This document shows, piece after piece, positions 1-12,039 of a DNA stretch of 64,000 bases. The notes beneath the pieces were generated by a model. The model searched no databases. It was not told where the DNA came from and saw nothing but the letters and a program-made list of their open reading frames with translations. Positions within the stretch are counted from its first letter, which is position 1, and each line of letters begins with the position of its first letter. The translations under genes were made by a program, and so were the position numbers. This DNA comes from Clytia hemisphaerica (lineage: Eukaryota; Cnidaria; Hydrozoa; Leptothecata; Clytiidae), in the NCBI GenBank assembly GCA_902728285.1, contig CACVBU010001044.1, forward strand, positions 748,039 through 812,038, in the 5' to 3' direction.

Positions 1-215
1 GAGCAAAAAAATGTATTATATCAAAATCTAAACTTTTTTAGATCAGTTAGAGACGATTTTATGGTCAAAAATTGATTAGAAAACAGGGAATTTCCCCACA
101 ATCTGCATAATTAATGCAAAATTATAGCACTTTTTTACCACAAAAACGCCCATAACTTTTGATTAAGAAGAGTTGAGACTTTGAAATAATACATTTTTTT
201 GCTCAGTTTGAAGTG
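1..215. repeat. Inverted-repeat element fragment
   Basis: The first 20 bases (GAGCAAAAAAATGTATTATA) recur in inverted form at about 188-212 (AATAATACATTTTTTTGCTC). The interior is AT-rich and non-coding. It looks like a small foldback or MITE-like repeat, possibly cut by the window edge. Confidence 0.5.
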
Positions 216-1110
216 CTCTATCACGTGGTATAGGTCTTTTTTGATTTTGAAGACCCCCCCAAAATCATGAATTTTCAGGGCTTACAATTTTGCCTAAAAA
301 CGCAAAAAATCGCAAATTACGTAAAAACTGCGGGTTTTCAAGCTTGGTTACATTCAAATTCCGAATCAGCACCCTCAAATTGACCAAGAAAAATATCAAA
401 AGTTTATTCACCGACATTTTGAAAAAAAGTGAAACGTTTTGAGGTACCTGGCCATGGTCTAAATAAACAAATCCTCACTGCAAAATATTATTGCTATCTT
501 TTACATCCCAACTGAATTTTGTGACTTGAAAACAATGTAATTTAAATCGGCTGGAGATTCGAAAATTAGAAAATATGGGAATTTCAGTCTCCATCTAGTT
601 TCAGTCCCATATTTTTACCCCCCCCCCCCCACTGGCTGAAAAATCTTACCGGGTTTGTGAGAAGGGGGTGTATTTGTTAGTATTAAACCAATGAAACCAC
701 ATGCTTTTTAATGACTTATTCAAATGGGCAGCAGGCTTGTACTACATTGTGATCATTTATGGGGCATATTAGCTGTTTGGTATAAGAAATACCTTATGCA
801 ATGATATAGAGGTGTAAAACCTGCATAAGTACAATAAAATAATAAACTGTCTATGAGGTGAGGTAAATAAATTCTATAAAAAATGTACAAAATATAATAA
901 AAACAGTATAAATCTTTATAAAAAAGAAGCATTATTGCACTTTTGTTTATTTGTCCCGATTTCTGGAGCTGAGCATAAATTTTCCTAGAAACGGTTTTAG
1001 AGAACTCTAGAAGGAGCGTGAGTGACACCATCAGCCAGCTCTTCTTTACAAACATCTTCAGTGTGAAACAAGAAGTCTATCAATTTCTGTCATCCTCATT
1101 TTCACGATCT
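216..1110. other. Non-coding 3' flank with partial repeat copy
   Basis: No supported gene. At 590-690, after a C-rich run, there is one end of the repeat family found complete at about 61152-61463 (shared CACTGGCTGAAAAATC..., GGTTTGTGAGAAGGGGGTGT). The rest is AT-rich, with the 3' flank of the minus-strand gene towards 1110. Confidence 0.45.
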
Positions 1111-4100
1111 TCATCCATCATCATTTTGGCGATCCTCTTGATCAAAAACCTCCCAAATGGCATCCTGCTCGAACAATTTTTTAATATTCTCTTCCTGTTT
1201 CTTCCGATTCAACATTTTCTGTATCACCTCTTTACCGAGCGGTCGCGGGTGTGCCGCCACTAGCCGCCCGTGCGATTTCTTTCGTGGTGCAATATCAAGA
1301 CCAGCTGCCCTTTTACAGCGCGTGTTCCACGATGAGCGAAGTTTTCCTTTCTCGTTCTGTAGATAATTCTTCTCGTGCTCATCCAAGCCTTCTTCTTCTT
1401 CCATTTCGACGATTTGTTGCGAATAAGTGAAGAGTTCTTCGTCTTCCTCGTATCTCATCTTTCCTTCTGAAAAGAAAAAGTTAAAAAAAAACCTTGTTAG
1501 ACGATTATTTAAGTATACGACCCTGACTGCTCTTGCATAACCTCGACCATATTTCATCAGAGTCATTTCTTTCATTTCAATGATGGCTAGAACTAGAAAC
1601 ATTGTGTTCTTTGGATCTTTTCAAAATCCCAAACTTATGAAAGCCCCTTGGTTCCCCTATATTGAATTCTTAGCGAAGTCAGGAATAGTCACATCATCTT
1701 TTTGATGAATATTTCGGCCACTGGCCTATTCAACATCATTGTTGAATTCCAAGTAAACTTTAGTTTAAAACATAAGAAAGGTGAATAGATATTTCGGATA
1801 AACGTATGAGATATGAAAAAAGACAATACTGGTTTGTTCTTGCGATTTCTCGTGATCTGATTGATGTCTGTTTTGGTGTTGTTGTTGTTGGTGTTGTTGT
1901 TGGTGTTGTTGTTGGTCTTGTTGTTGTTGGTGGTGTTGTTGGTGGTGTTGTTGGTGTTGTTGTTGGTGGTGTTGTTGGTGGTGTTGTTGGTGTTGTTGTT
2001 GGTGGTATTGTTGTTGGTGGTGTTGTTGTTGGTGGTGTTGCAAGTATTCTTTCTTGATGAAAGACGACGAAGGTACTTCAAAGGAATGACTTGTTCTTCT
2101 CGATCTTCCTTCACCAGATCTGTAGAGAAAGCCAATGTTTGCATGTTACAAAACAACACACGATTCTCTTGAGTTTGTGATTTGAATAAAGAGAAGACGT
2201 TTGTCAAATAAAAACTAGGGAGTCATACAGAGCTTACTCGAAAAAAACTTGATGAAGATTTTGCAAAAAAAATAAAATAATACCCATTCATGCGGGAGTG
2301 TTGCTCATCATCGGTCGAAGACTTCCTCGGTTCTTCATCAGTGGAGGTTCTACGTCTTCTTGAGGGTTCATCAGAAGAGCTTGTCAAAGATTCTGTTTCG
2401 CTGGAGTTGTTCTGTGTTGAATGAGCGACAGGGTCTGACGAAATCTCAAAACAAACTTCTTGTTTAATGGGAATGTTATCAAAAGTATTCTTCGTTGGTT
2501 GTTGAAGTGCACTCGAGCTCGAGCGTGCTTCTGTTGCGTGAAGGTCATTGATTTGTGTGTGGTGTCCATTTTGAGGCTGATAATGATTTTGTGGAGGTCT
2601 TCGAATAGAATGTTGCGTGGTTGTCGTTAATTCTTCATTGTTCGAAAACTCGTCCTCGGAATTCGGTATGCAGGTGATCGAAGGATTCACTCTCCCAGGA
2701 AAACTTTTAAAAGGGTGGTTTGTTAAGGGTGTGGATTGATTGGAAGGATGCAATCTGCTGTTTTTAGCGAAAGAAGTGTTTTCCTCTGAGAAATGACGAC
2801 CTAAAGTTTCTCTCGGTTTCTTCGCAACCGGTGCATCTTGGGAAGGTTTTTGATTTGGTGTGGAAGAAGGACAGCTTTTACGTTTGGGATGGAAAGTCAT
2901 GGTGCTGAGGACTGAATCCAAATTCGACTGCGGTTTATTATGATGATGATGATGATGATGGTTCGAATTGCTTGAAGATGATTGGTCAGTTGGAAGGTCA
3001 CGTGGTGCATCGATTGTTGGTGGTCGGCGGAGAGGAGACGCGAGTACAGAGATATTATCAATTATTGGTTGAGATGTATTTGTTTGAGGATATGTTGAGG
3101 TTGGAGGAATATTTTCTCGAGGTGATGCATGCCGGATATTTGAACGGTTGATGAGAGAGGCTGTCGTTGTATTGGTAACTGTAGAAGCGTTATTAGTTGC
3201 GCCTTTTTGTAAAATATTTGCAACGGAGGATGCAGACTCATTGCTTGGTATAGAGACGGAAATCTCAGTGAGTTGATTATTTAATGTTGCGTGGAGTGAG
3301 GATGAAGCAGTCTGGTGATTGTTGGATAGTGTATGCTGATGACAATCCAATGAAGCAGAGGTGCTAGATACTTCAACTCCATCTCCATTAAAAGTGTTGG
3401 ATGATGGTGTGAGAGAATCTAGGCGAAGGATCATTTCTTTTTCAAAGTTGGATAACTGTTCTCTGAGTGAATGTGTAGATTGCATCATCTTTATACATTC
3501 CTGTTGCACTAAAATGATGGAAGAAATATTGCTATCTAAAAGTTTGCCGTACTTTTCAGTGAAGTTTGTGATGTGGCGTTTGCTTTCCTCTGTTTTTAAC
3601 TGTCCTCTTTGATCTTGTTTACCGGTTGCACGAGGAGAAGCTTGATTAATGATTTGTTGTTTTGATTGAAGACTAAGTGTGACAGGTTGTTCTGTTTGAT
3701 GTTCCTTAGTAAAAGATGCTTGTTGGATACTTTGGAAAGCAGGTTGTGCTATTTCGTGTTTTCGGGTAAAAGATAGCTGTGTTGTTTGTTTGGAGCCAGT
3801 AATGCTTGACGAAGTTATTTCTTGTTGTGAGAGAGTTGTGAGACTGTGAGATGAGGGTACTGCAAACGAATGAGTGTTAACATTAGCATAACTTTGTATG
3901 ATTTTTACAGCTTTATTAGGTTGCTGAACATGTGAAGATTGGATGGTCGTTTTGTCGAGAACAGTTTTTTGTGGAGTAGTTAGAAATGAGAGAGCTTCTC
4001 TTTTCATGAAAGGTGGGAAGCTGTTTGCTCGTTTATCCAAAGTTTTCTTCATGAAACTGGCTGAAGTAGGAGGAGGGTTGGCAGTGGATGCACTGAAAAT

Positions 4101-5475
4101 ATCTCCGGTGGAAGAAGTAGTTGAAGTGGATGAAACTGTAGAAACGAAAAACGAATTAAAATTGCTTCTAAGAAGAAAATAGGTCTGTACACCTTAAGAA
4201 GTACTTTAGGCGTACAAACTTTCGCGAGCAGAAACTTTCACGATTTTCGCGAATTTTCGCCCTTTTCGCGAAAGTAAATGTCTTTGAAAATTCTTGAGAG
4301 GGCAATTCGCCCCGAGTTTATACTCGCGAAAAAAAAAATCGGAATAGAAAATTTAATCAATTTTCTCTTTGATGAAAACAAGGATAAAATTTACTGTAGA
4401 AATTATGCAAAGGTCCATCAATTGTGGTTTGAGTGCATTTGAACGATCAAAAGACTGACTTAGGCACCGAAAACTTGAATTTTCTACTCAAAATATACCT
4501 AATTCGCGAAAGTTTCTGCTCGCGAAAGTTTGTACGCCTAAAGTAACCAGGCAAATGGAAACTTGGTAAGACATGAAGTAATATGAAAATATGAAAAACA
4601 CTTCAGAAGAAAAAGTAAAAAAACCTTTGGGAAGGTGAGAATTATCAGTCAATACTGCTTTTGATGAATGTGCTGTGTGATCGACGTTGCAGTTCACTTT
4701 CTCTGAAGGTTTGTTCTACAATTAACAAAAAAGTATAAAAAAAGTCATAATTAAGTCATAAAATCTTTCTCCCGATACATGTTTTTTTTTATAAGCATAA
4801 CGCTTATAAGCATATGAAGGCTCAGATTTGCAGATTTCCTAAGCATAACATAAGCATATTTTTGGAAAACTTGCACTATGGAAATAACTCTCTAGGAGAT
4901 GAGCCACCTGTAACAGCGCCACCAAAATAAATTGAGCACAAAAGCTTTTCTTCATAAAATAGAGAAAATAATATGGAATCTCAATTTTCTTGGGAATTCT
5001 TTTTTGAGAGGGAAAATTTCTCTAGAAGGGCTAGAAGACCAGCTTCTGTCAGAGGGAAAAATTCCCTGATTTTATGAAAAGTTTCGACTTGATATAAAAA
5101 ATGAATTAAAGTAAAGTAAACCTTTTTCTCTGAGAGTGTTATTTTGAGTTGTTGACGATAAACATGTAATTTTTCTTTCCACCCATTGTTGATTGTCGTG
5201 GCTTGCGTCACAAGGTCTTGTGGGAGGTGAGATGAAGATTCAAGTTTGGTCATTAACTTCCCAATCTTGGTCACTCTCAAGTCACCAATGGTTACATCTT
5301 CACCCATAATGAGCAGTTCAGATAAACTGGATTTGATCGCTTCCAAAGCATTTTCTTTTTCATTGTAGTTAGTTGTTTGGTTGAGTTTCTTCAAAGCTTC
5401 CTCGATCTGTCTTTTCAATGTCTTCAACCTTACAGTGCTATCATAGTTTGGTTGACTGCACGGGAAGTCGTCCAT
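1111..5475 (-). CDS. Ser/Thr/Gln/His-rich protein with a TFIIS-N-like N-terminus (five exons)
   Basis: Five exons join in one open frame: 5475-5122, 4714-4626, 4135-2284, 2119-1830 and 1466-1111 (stop TGA at 1111-1113), about 980 residues. All borders are GT-AG and the phases agree at each join (0, 1, 2, 1). Residues about 1-115 look like a TFIIS N-terminal (LW) helical bundle (SELLIMGEDVTIGDL then RVTKIGKLMTKL), the docking module of MED26, Elongin A and IWS1; this is judged by eye and is tentative. The long third exon is low-complexity Ser/Thr/Gln/Asn with a seven-His run, a SUMO-type IKQE motif, basic RRRR and acidic Ser stretches. Exon 4 is a Gln/His tract; exon 5 is charged and conserved-looking (SWNTRCKRAAGLDIAPRKK). 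Probably a nuclear transcription-related protein. I do not recognise the orthologue. The chosen ATG lies 19 bases after an AG that may be a splice acceptor, so an upstream 5' exon is possible. Confidence 0.72.
1830..2043 (-). repeat. CAA/CAC trinucleotide array coding a Gln/His tract
   Basis: This lies inside exon 4 of the TFIIS-N-like gene. On the coding strand it is an almost pure array of CAA and CAC codons giving runs such as QQQHQHHQQHHQQQ, about 60 residues long, with one GAC and one TAC interruption. The plus strand reads as TTG/GTG repeats. The frame is proved by the phase-consistent splice joins on both sides; the other two frames (Asn/Thr and Leu/Val) are shadows. Such tracts are prone to length change. 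Confidence 0.85.
4204..4543. mobile_element. MITE of the TTTCGCGAG family, copy 1 (intronic)
   Basis: A 340-bp element with long terminal inverted repeats (CTTTAGGCGTACAAACTTTC at the left, its complement at the right), rich in TTTCGCGAA words and flanked by TA on both sides, as for Tc1/mariner-like TA duplications. It sits in the intron between exons 2 and 3 of the minus-strand gene. A second copy is at 58809-59108. Confidence 0.75.
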
Positions 5476-5479
5476 CTCA

Positions 5480-5880
5480 ATGATCTGTTTACCCTCTAAT
5501 GATGAAAAATTTATATCATATCAGATGATATGTTAGATCTAATTAATTAAGACAATAGCAGATTTTCTACTTTGCCTTTGTTTGATGTAGGAAGATGACT
5601 CTAGGCATTAACTTTCTGTCACTTTTTGTCCATAAGGGAAGGCGACACAAAAAGTCAATCAACTAAACTAAGCTTAGACTTTTCTTGAACAGAATGCATG
5701 TCCTGTTTTCACAAACTGATAGATATATGGGTTGTACTCCAGTTTTGGTCTATGAAAACTAAAGTTGAAAAAGACTGGAAATAATTTTCTTTTCACAAAA
5801 TCAATAGGCCAGTAAAAATGTTTTTTTTCCAATGTGCTTTATAAATAAAGAATTTGGCCCAGTTCTTATAAAAAACATTT
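5480..5880. other. Upstream non-coding region of the 1.1-5.5 kb gene
   Basis: Upstream side of the minus-strand gene and presumably its promoter or 5' UTR exon. I see no clear promoter motif, open frame or repeat structure. Confidence 0.4.
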
Positions 5881-5883
5881 CAG

Positions 5884-6105
5884 GCGCAGAACGGGGCGAG
5901 TGACACCACAATGTCTGATATGTCACCCACACTCTTGTATTAGAGTAGTGGTACCCAATTTCCCCCACATGGCATGGGTTGACCCAGGCGAAGGTATATT
6001 CACTTGCCAAGTTAACTGCAGTACTACAGTGGGAATCCAACTCAGACCTCCCAAACGAGAGTTAAGAGCAATGACCACCACACCACTAAGGCTACTATTT
6101 TAGGT
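5884..6105 (-). mobile_element. tRNA-derived SINE-like element
   Basis: Read on the minus strand, the segment has an A-box-like TAGTGGTGTGGTGGTCA and a B-box-like GGTCTGAGTTGGATTCC about 35 bases apart, followed by an unrelated tail. This is the layout of a tRNA-headed SINE. Mismatches in the cloverleaf argue against a functional tRNA gene. Confidence 0.6.
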
Positions 6106-6441
6106 AATCATATTTATATAAAATCTAAAAAATTTAACATATACTTTAATATTTTATCAAATCACAAGTCTTTCAGGCTGTCTAAGCTTAAACTCCTATA
6201 TCAGGTTTAGGAACTAGGCTAGTCTTACTTCTTTTATCTTTCCCTTTACAACAATACAATGCTGACAAGTTGACACAACACATTGACAAGTAATCCCTTA
6301 GAGGACTTTATATATCAAAATCTGCAACAAAAACGAAAGTGGTCTTCTTCTACGTGAGAGTAGATCTTGTATTTTTCTATCCTTGATCTGGAGTTTTCTG
6401 GAGTTTCTGAACCTTTAGGATGTTTATTATGTTATGATGAA

Positions 6442-7368
6442 CCGTACTTACTAAAACGTGAAACGCACAGGAAACAAGGGGAAACGGCAAGGAAACCAGG
6501 GGAAACCGCAATGAAACGAGGGGAAACGACCAAAGAAACGACTTGTACCCCATTGACCATAGACAAGCAAAAAAACAGAATTGATCGAGACAAAGTTGTT
6601 ATAGGATTGATTTGAAACGGTGGTCGATGGTAGCAACGCCAATATACAGAAGCAGCCGGCGAAGAGATTTTTTTTAAATATGTGCTCTTATCTTTTAGGA
6701 GACCAAATTTTAGGACCATTCAATTTTTTATACAAATGATGTGTTCTGATTTCTAGGAGACTTTTATCGCACTATTTGTCTCCCTAAACTTATCATTACT
6801 TCATGGTTTGATGTGTTCTAATATCTAGGAAAAACATTTTGCCGAGATAAACTTGTAAGATATTTGTTTTGCTCCACGAAAGATGTTTTCTGGAAATTTC
6901 TAGGGTTACTAGGCAACAAGATTATATCAGTTTTCTCTTGATTATACCCCTGTCTCCTTAAAAGATGTGTTCTGAAGCTTTCTAGGGTTACCTAGACAAC
7001 AAGAACACAGTAGATGACCTTGATTTTGCCCCTGTCTCACCAGAACACATCATTTCTAGCTGATTAATTTGCGAAGATCTGACCAGAACAGCTGAAATAT
7101 GCTCTCAGAACACATCGGAAAAAAAATGAATGTAATTGTCTTAAGTAATGATTTGAAAAAGCTATCCAATATTGACAAATCCACCTATCCCTTCGATTTC
7201 CAGACGAAAAATGACTTAGTTTCCAATGTACTTTTCAGTTTCGTCTGCCCTTTTCTTCTCATTTCCCTCCGTTTCCACTCGTTTCCAAATTGTTTCCTAG
7301 ACGTTTCCATGTCGTTTCCACCTGTTTCCCCTCATTTACAGGACATTTAAACGTTTTAGTAAGTGCGG
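6442..7368. mobile_element. DNA transposon/MITE with GTTTCC subterminal repeats
   Basis: Terminal inverted repeats CCGTACTTACTAAAACGT (left) and its near-complement ACGTTTTAGTAAGTGCGG (right). Each end is followed by a cluster of GTTTCC/GGAAAC words (about eight at each end), typical subterminal binding-site arrays. The interior carries repeated GATGTGTTCTGAT-like words and no recognisable protein. Confidence 0.7.
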
Positions 7369-7441
7369 ATTCGAACCTACATATGAAAAGTACCTACGGT
7401 TCAGAAGCTCCATACACTACCACTAGACTGCAAAGCCACAG
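7355..7441 (-). mobile_element. tRNA-like sequence (SINE head or tRNA pseudogene)
   Basis: The minus strand has an A-box-like TCTAGTGGTAGTGTATGG and a B-box-like GTAGGTTCGAATCC. The intervening arm is long and irregular, so this is not a clean tRNA. It abuts the right end of the 6442-7368 element. Confidence 0.45.
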
Positions 7442-7639
7442 CACAGATTTGAATTCACAATCTACTTAAATATAGTGTGTATTTTACAGACCTATATATA
7501 TTGACATACCAGGGTTAGCCCCAACCCTAGAGAGGTGCGCCTACCAGGGCCTAGAGCCCTATATTTACCTAATGCTACTCCAATCCTGACGACCCTAACT
7601 GATCCTGAACCTAACCAATATAAACGATTTTCACCTGTA

Positions 7640-8120
7640 CGGATTGAATAACCCAGTCTTAGTTAATCGATATAATTGATAATCGGGAGTAATAGATAAA
7701 TAATCGATAAGTAATCGATGAAATCATAGCTCAGACTGGGGTTCTAGGTCCCCCCCCACCAAATTTAAGTCCCCCCTGAGGACAAGGTCCCCCCAGCCTG
7801 ATAAAATTTTAGGTCCCAGTATAATAGGGGAAAATATTTTGATGAATAATTTTTTTTTCAATCTGAATTTTTTAATTAATGAAAACGCAAGTAAATTAAC
7901 AGTAAAGTAAATAGTCCCCCCCAAGATAGAGCCCCCCCCCCCGCCTGTCAGGAAAAACAAACAGCTTCCACCTCTTATATGGCAAATTTTAGGTGTAGCC
8001 CAGATTTTTTGAAGGTTTGATTATCTATCGATTATATCGGATAATCGATTATTTATCGATTAATTTCAGTACACCTTTCTCGTAAATCCATCGATTACTT
8101 ATTGATTATTTATTGATTAA
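7640..8120. repeat. TAATCGAT-rich inverted-repeat element
   Basis: Clusters of ATCGATTA words at 7660-7725 and 8020-8115 are arranged as inverted ends around C-rich and AT-rich filler containing runs of 7-10 C. It looks like a non-autonomous DNA element with subterminal repeats. No coding content. Confidence 0.5.
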
Positions 8121-8520
8121 ATTTCAATACACCTTTCCTGTAATTCATAAAATTAATGCGCACGCATTATTTTGATGCTCTCCATCAGCAAAAAACGCAT
8201 TCGTTTACCTCCCAAACAATTTTAGTCACAACGGTGGAGCGCACATTTCCCCGGGCCATTTCTGAGAAATTTGAGTTACGGGATAGGTGTATTATCGATG
8301 ATATCAGTTTATAACTAAGCCTGGAATATCATACAAAAATCTACTTTCACCGAAAAGGAGTCAGCACCGTGCTGCCATGCCCAAAAATAACACATAAACA
8401 AAATAAATAATGCTGATAAATTAATTTACAGGAGAGAAAAAGTTTATATTAAAGCTATACTTTGTAAGGACACAAAAGCCAATCGTGGGGGGGGGGGTAA
8501 TGGAAGGAAATGGCAGCTGA

Positions 8521-9479
8521 CAGTCAAGAACAAGTGCAAATTAGGATACCTTTGACAATCTTTCCTACTGTGAATGGTCTTAAATCCGAGAGCCCTGCCT
8601 AATTCCGACCCCCCGAATAACTGTTATGAAAAAAATTCTATGTTTACAAACATTCCCTCTCCAAGTTGAACGATAAACTATTGCAAGAGCTCTCGAAACA
8701 AAACATCTAACAAGATGGCTGTAATGTCAAGATGCCAATTAATGTAATTTAAAAAGTGTGAATTGTAAAAAAATAATTACTTTTTATGATGCTGTTACTG
8801 CTGTTGTACATATTGCAATAAAAAATTATGTTTTGTATAAGAAGCAATTATTGTTATTTCTATTTCTATTGGTTCAATGTATCAAATCTCTCAGTTTAGT
8901 TGGCACTTTGGTATTGTCGTTGCGTCACAGCGAAAGGCTTGTTTTTATTTTAGTTTGTATCTTTGAAAGACCCCATCGGATTTAGGCAGGGCTGACGGAT
9001 TTAGGACAACTCAAAATATGCAAATAATAAGCAAATGAGATTGTGTACTGAATTTCATCGAGTTTGGCTGACAGAATGCAAAACTATAGCCCAAAACACC
9101 ACTCAAATGTGCTAACTAGCATATGCGAATGCTTTTTTGGCGCGAAGATTGGACCGTAGCGGGCTGTTCCGTAAAAATAAAAACAAATCTTCAGCTTGTG
9201 TTCGCAAAATTTAAGGCTCTGAATGGCAGATTATTTAGGATGTTAATTTTTGAGGAACCCGCCAGAGAAATTACTTGAAACTTTGGTCAGTGGTGCAAAT
9301 CTCGATGAAGAAAAGGTTTGCATAGTTTTCCAAACGCCGATCGAAGCAGTAACCTCAAAAATTCAGGTCAAAGTGTCTGCTCTCCTATTTAGGATACCTA
9401 AATCTCCAAATTAGGATACAACTCTCCTAGTTAGGAGAGATTGCCAACAGGTATCCTAACTTGCACTTGTTCTTGACTG
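8521..9479. mobile_element. CAGTCA-family MITE with 5-bp target duplication (host copy)
   Basis: 959 bp bounded by CAGTCAAGAACAAGTGCAAA and its inverted match at the right. It is flanked on both sides by GCTGA (8516-8520 and 9480-9484), a 5-bp target site duplication. Subterminal words TTAGGATA/TATCCTAA repeat at both ends. Related ends occur in the 9625-10188 element. It contains a nested element at 8579-9006. Confidence 0.8.
8579..9006. mobile_element. Nested MITE inside the 8521-9479 element
   Basis: Inverted ends share AGCCCTGCCTAA and TAAATCCG words (left CTTAAATCCGAGAGCCCTGC, right complement). About 430 bp, no coding content. Being nested, it is younger than its host element. Confidence 0.65.
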
Positions 9480-9624
9480 GCTGACAGAGGCTGCTGAGCT
9501 GAGCGCGCTGAGGAGCGTTTATCAATTAACCAAAGAAATCTTTCTGCCCACACACTCAGTCTGGAAATGGTGCACGATACTCCAAATATATTCGGCGTGA
9601 GGCTCTAATTCCTTTTGGCATATT

Positions 9625-10188
9625 CAGTCAGGAACAGTTGCCCTATTAGGAGACATCTCTTAATCAAGAGACCCGTCTCCTAATCAGGAGGTTCACGTCT
9701 CCTAATTAGGAGACGGGTGTAATTATCTTGTGAACGAAGAAACTGCGCATAATTTGGTTGCTCCCATTGGAAAGAGCACAAAAAATTAATTCCATATGGT
9801 GATTTTCAGAAAAATCCACCGGTGGAATCAATCACAATTCTAATAATCCATAAGAACCAATGAGAAGTAAGAATCTGTCTTCTGAACATCAAAAGCGTCT
9901 CAAAAAGAAAAATGGCGGACATGAAAAAAATCAAGAGGGGCTTCCTTGTAGTGCTTTATATTAGGATTGTGATCGATTGCACCAAGAAATTTTGATAATC
10001 TTTTTAAAACTTTACCAATTCGAGGCTGCTCTTTCCATTAAAACTAGTTTCAAAATGCGCCGAAAAGCCTAAAGCCCTTAAAATTGAGATCAAAGTTTTA
10101 TGTCTCCTTATTAGGAGACAGGTCTCCTAATCAAGCGACCCCAAGCTCATCAGGAGGTGTCTCCTAATAAGGCGATTGTTCCTGAGTG
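9625..10188. mobile_element. CAGTCA-family MITE with TAGGAGAC subterminal repeats
   Basis: 564 bp starting CAGTCAGGAACAGTTGCC and ending in the inverted GGCGATTGTTCCTGAGTG. Both sides carry ATATT, a 5-bp target duplication. At least five TAGGAGAC/GTCTCCTA words are packed near each end. The tips and duplication length match the 8521-9479 element, so both belong to one family. Confidence 0.8.
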
Positions 10189-10198
10189 ATATTGGCGT

Positions 10199-11007
10199 AA
10201 GGCGGGCATCACAAATAACTTGTGTTCGCGTCGTTTTTAGGGCTAAAAAACGAGTCGGTCGGTCGGTCAGCAAAAAAATCGTTGGAAAAATGGATTTTCA
10301 AACCATGAGTCGGGCGAAAATCAAATCTATCGGAAATTTGAAAAGCTACGCTAGAGTCACGCCGAAAAACAAATAACTTTTATAAACTTACCTTCCCAAA
10401 ACATTGAAGAAGCCTATACTAATCAAAGTAAATGAGAGAAGAGAGGAAAAAATCAACCAGAATTTACAACATTTTTTCCAAAGCAAAAAGACGTACTTTT
10501 CTTGCCGGCATCTTGAATTTAAAATAAGAATTATATTCAGCCCCAGTTCACACATTAATTTTTTCATCCAATTAGATCGTGCGATTTCACTTTCACTTTT
10601 CTCTAGTCCAATAAGACACGCGATTTGACTCACGTGACTCAAATCGCCGTGTCTTATTGGACTAGAGAAAGCGAAAGTGACATAAATTCAAGATGGCGGT
10701 GAGAAAAGTGGTATCTCTAATTGAAAAACCACGAGGGAGAATTAAAATGAATAATACAGGGTGTCACACTACTTACTGGCTACAGGAGCTGCAAGCAAAG
10801 GATTAGGCTAATGTTTTCGGCTTTTCTGAAGGACAAAAGGTATAGGAAGGTTCACTAAAAGTGGGATGAAGCTTAGCTGGGACTATATTATACTTATAAA
10901 AATCCGACGTTTTTCCGACTTTCCGACTCAAAAGAGTCGGAAAATTAGAAAAAATCATCAGTCGGTCGGACGACGCGAACACAAGTTATTTGTGATGCCC
11001 GCCTAAG
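10199..11007. mobile_element. GGCGG-CATCACAAATA family DNA element
   Basis: Inverted ends about 34 bp long: AGGCGGGCATCACAAATAAC... on the left and its complement ending at about 11006, followed inward by GTCGGTCGG/CCGACCGAC words. The same family marks 20369-20856 and 21021-24080. No protein recognised inside. Confidence 0.75.
10587..10680. repeat. Near-perfect palindrome centred on CACGTG
   Basis: About 45-bp arms (TCTCTAGTCCAATAAGACAC... and complement) meet at GACTCACGTGACTC with almost no spacer. It would extrude as a hairpin or cruciform and lies inside the 10199-11007 element. Confidence 0.8.
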
Positions 11008-11930
11008 GAGCAGCTACAAAGTAAGATATTGGCGTAAGTCTAACCTTTTCAAATTTTTATTTTCAGGACAACACACGACGACCCAGTCTGGAATTCATGC
11101 ACAGTACACGCCAAATATATTTGGCGTGAGAATGTCCTCAATTGGGTGTGACCTTTTTGCATGGATTCCACACTGGCCACACACCCGACTTGACTGTAGC
11201 TATTCAATAATAGACCATTCGTGACATCATGTTCTCCTAGCTAAAGATTCTATTACTAAACTTGTGTACAATATTTCATTTTTGGAATAACAAAAAAAAT
11301 TATACCTCTGTGCTCTGCTCTTTGACATGTTTTTATTTTTTTTTAACAACTTGAGGTTCTTCGTGCTGCACATTCGAATAAAATCGTGAGAGCGAAACTT
11401 ATTTTTGAAGGAACACGCTTCTCTAGTAATTTTATTGTTTAACCAATAGATTAATTCGAAGAAGCAATGTTTCCATAGAAACGATGAAAAGCTCTAAAGC
11501 GCGCCTGTCGACCTCAAACTTGCTATCCTTCAGGTAATCAATACTTTTTTTGGGCTGCTCCCACATGGTCCGAAATCGTTTCGTCTGACAAGTGATTCAG
11601 GTTTTTATAATATTTTAGAAATATTTCTTTTGGTGTTTTTTCTGGTTTCTTTGTCAGTTTGTGTTCTTTTCACTTTACTTCTATTCTTCCCTATAGGTTT
11701 TACGGGCTATTCTCTATTTTTGAGAGGTAGATATGTCAAACTTTTCCAAAGGGTGCAAGAAGAAGTTTTGATTTTCCAAAAAGGAATGAATAATAAAAAC
11801 TGACCACTTTTGTTTTTGCTGCAGATTTTGCAACACAATCAAATAATTGCTTTTTGTTTTGATTATCGAGCGCAATTGAATCGCAATAAAATATTACCCG
11901 GGATTTGGTGTGGGATTCCCTGTTTGATAT
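11008..11930. other. Non-coding spacer
   Basis: No supported gene. A word at 11075-11130 (CAGTCTGGAATTCATGCAC, TATTTGGCGTGAG) resembles 9558-9603, suggesting two relics of one repeat. Otherwise AT-rich. Confidence 0.4.
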
Positions 11931-12039
11931 TGTATAGATCTTTTTTTAAAGAGGCAACCCTGTTGAATAATTATGTAGTCCAGCATAAAAACTGATACAG
12001 CCATGCATAATTACGGTTTCATGCATATTATAATAATTA

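Noticed and set aside
1689-2207. Minus-strand frame coding Asn/Thr repeats and plus-strand Val/Leu/Gly repeat frames
   Set aside because: Splice phases on both sides fix the Gln/His frame; these are shadows of a trinucleotide array.
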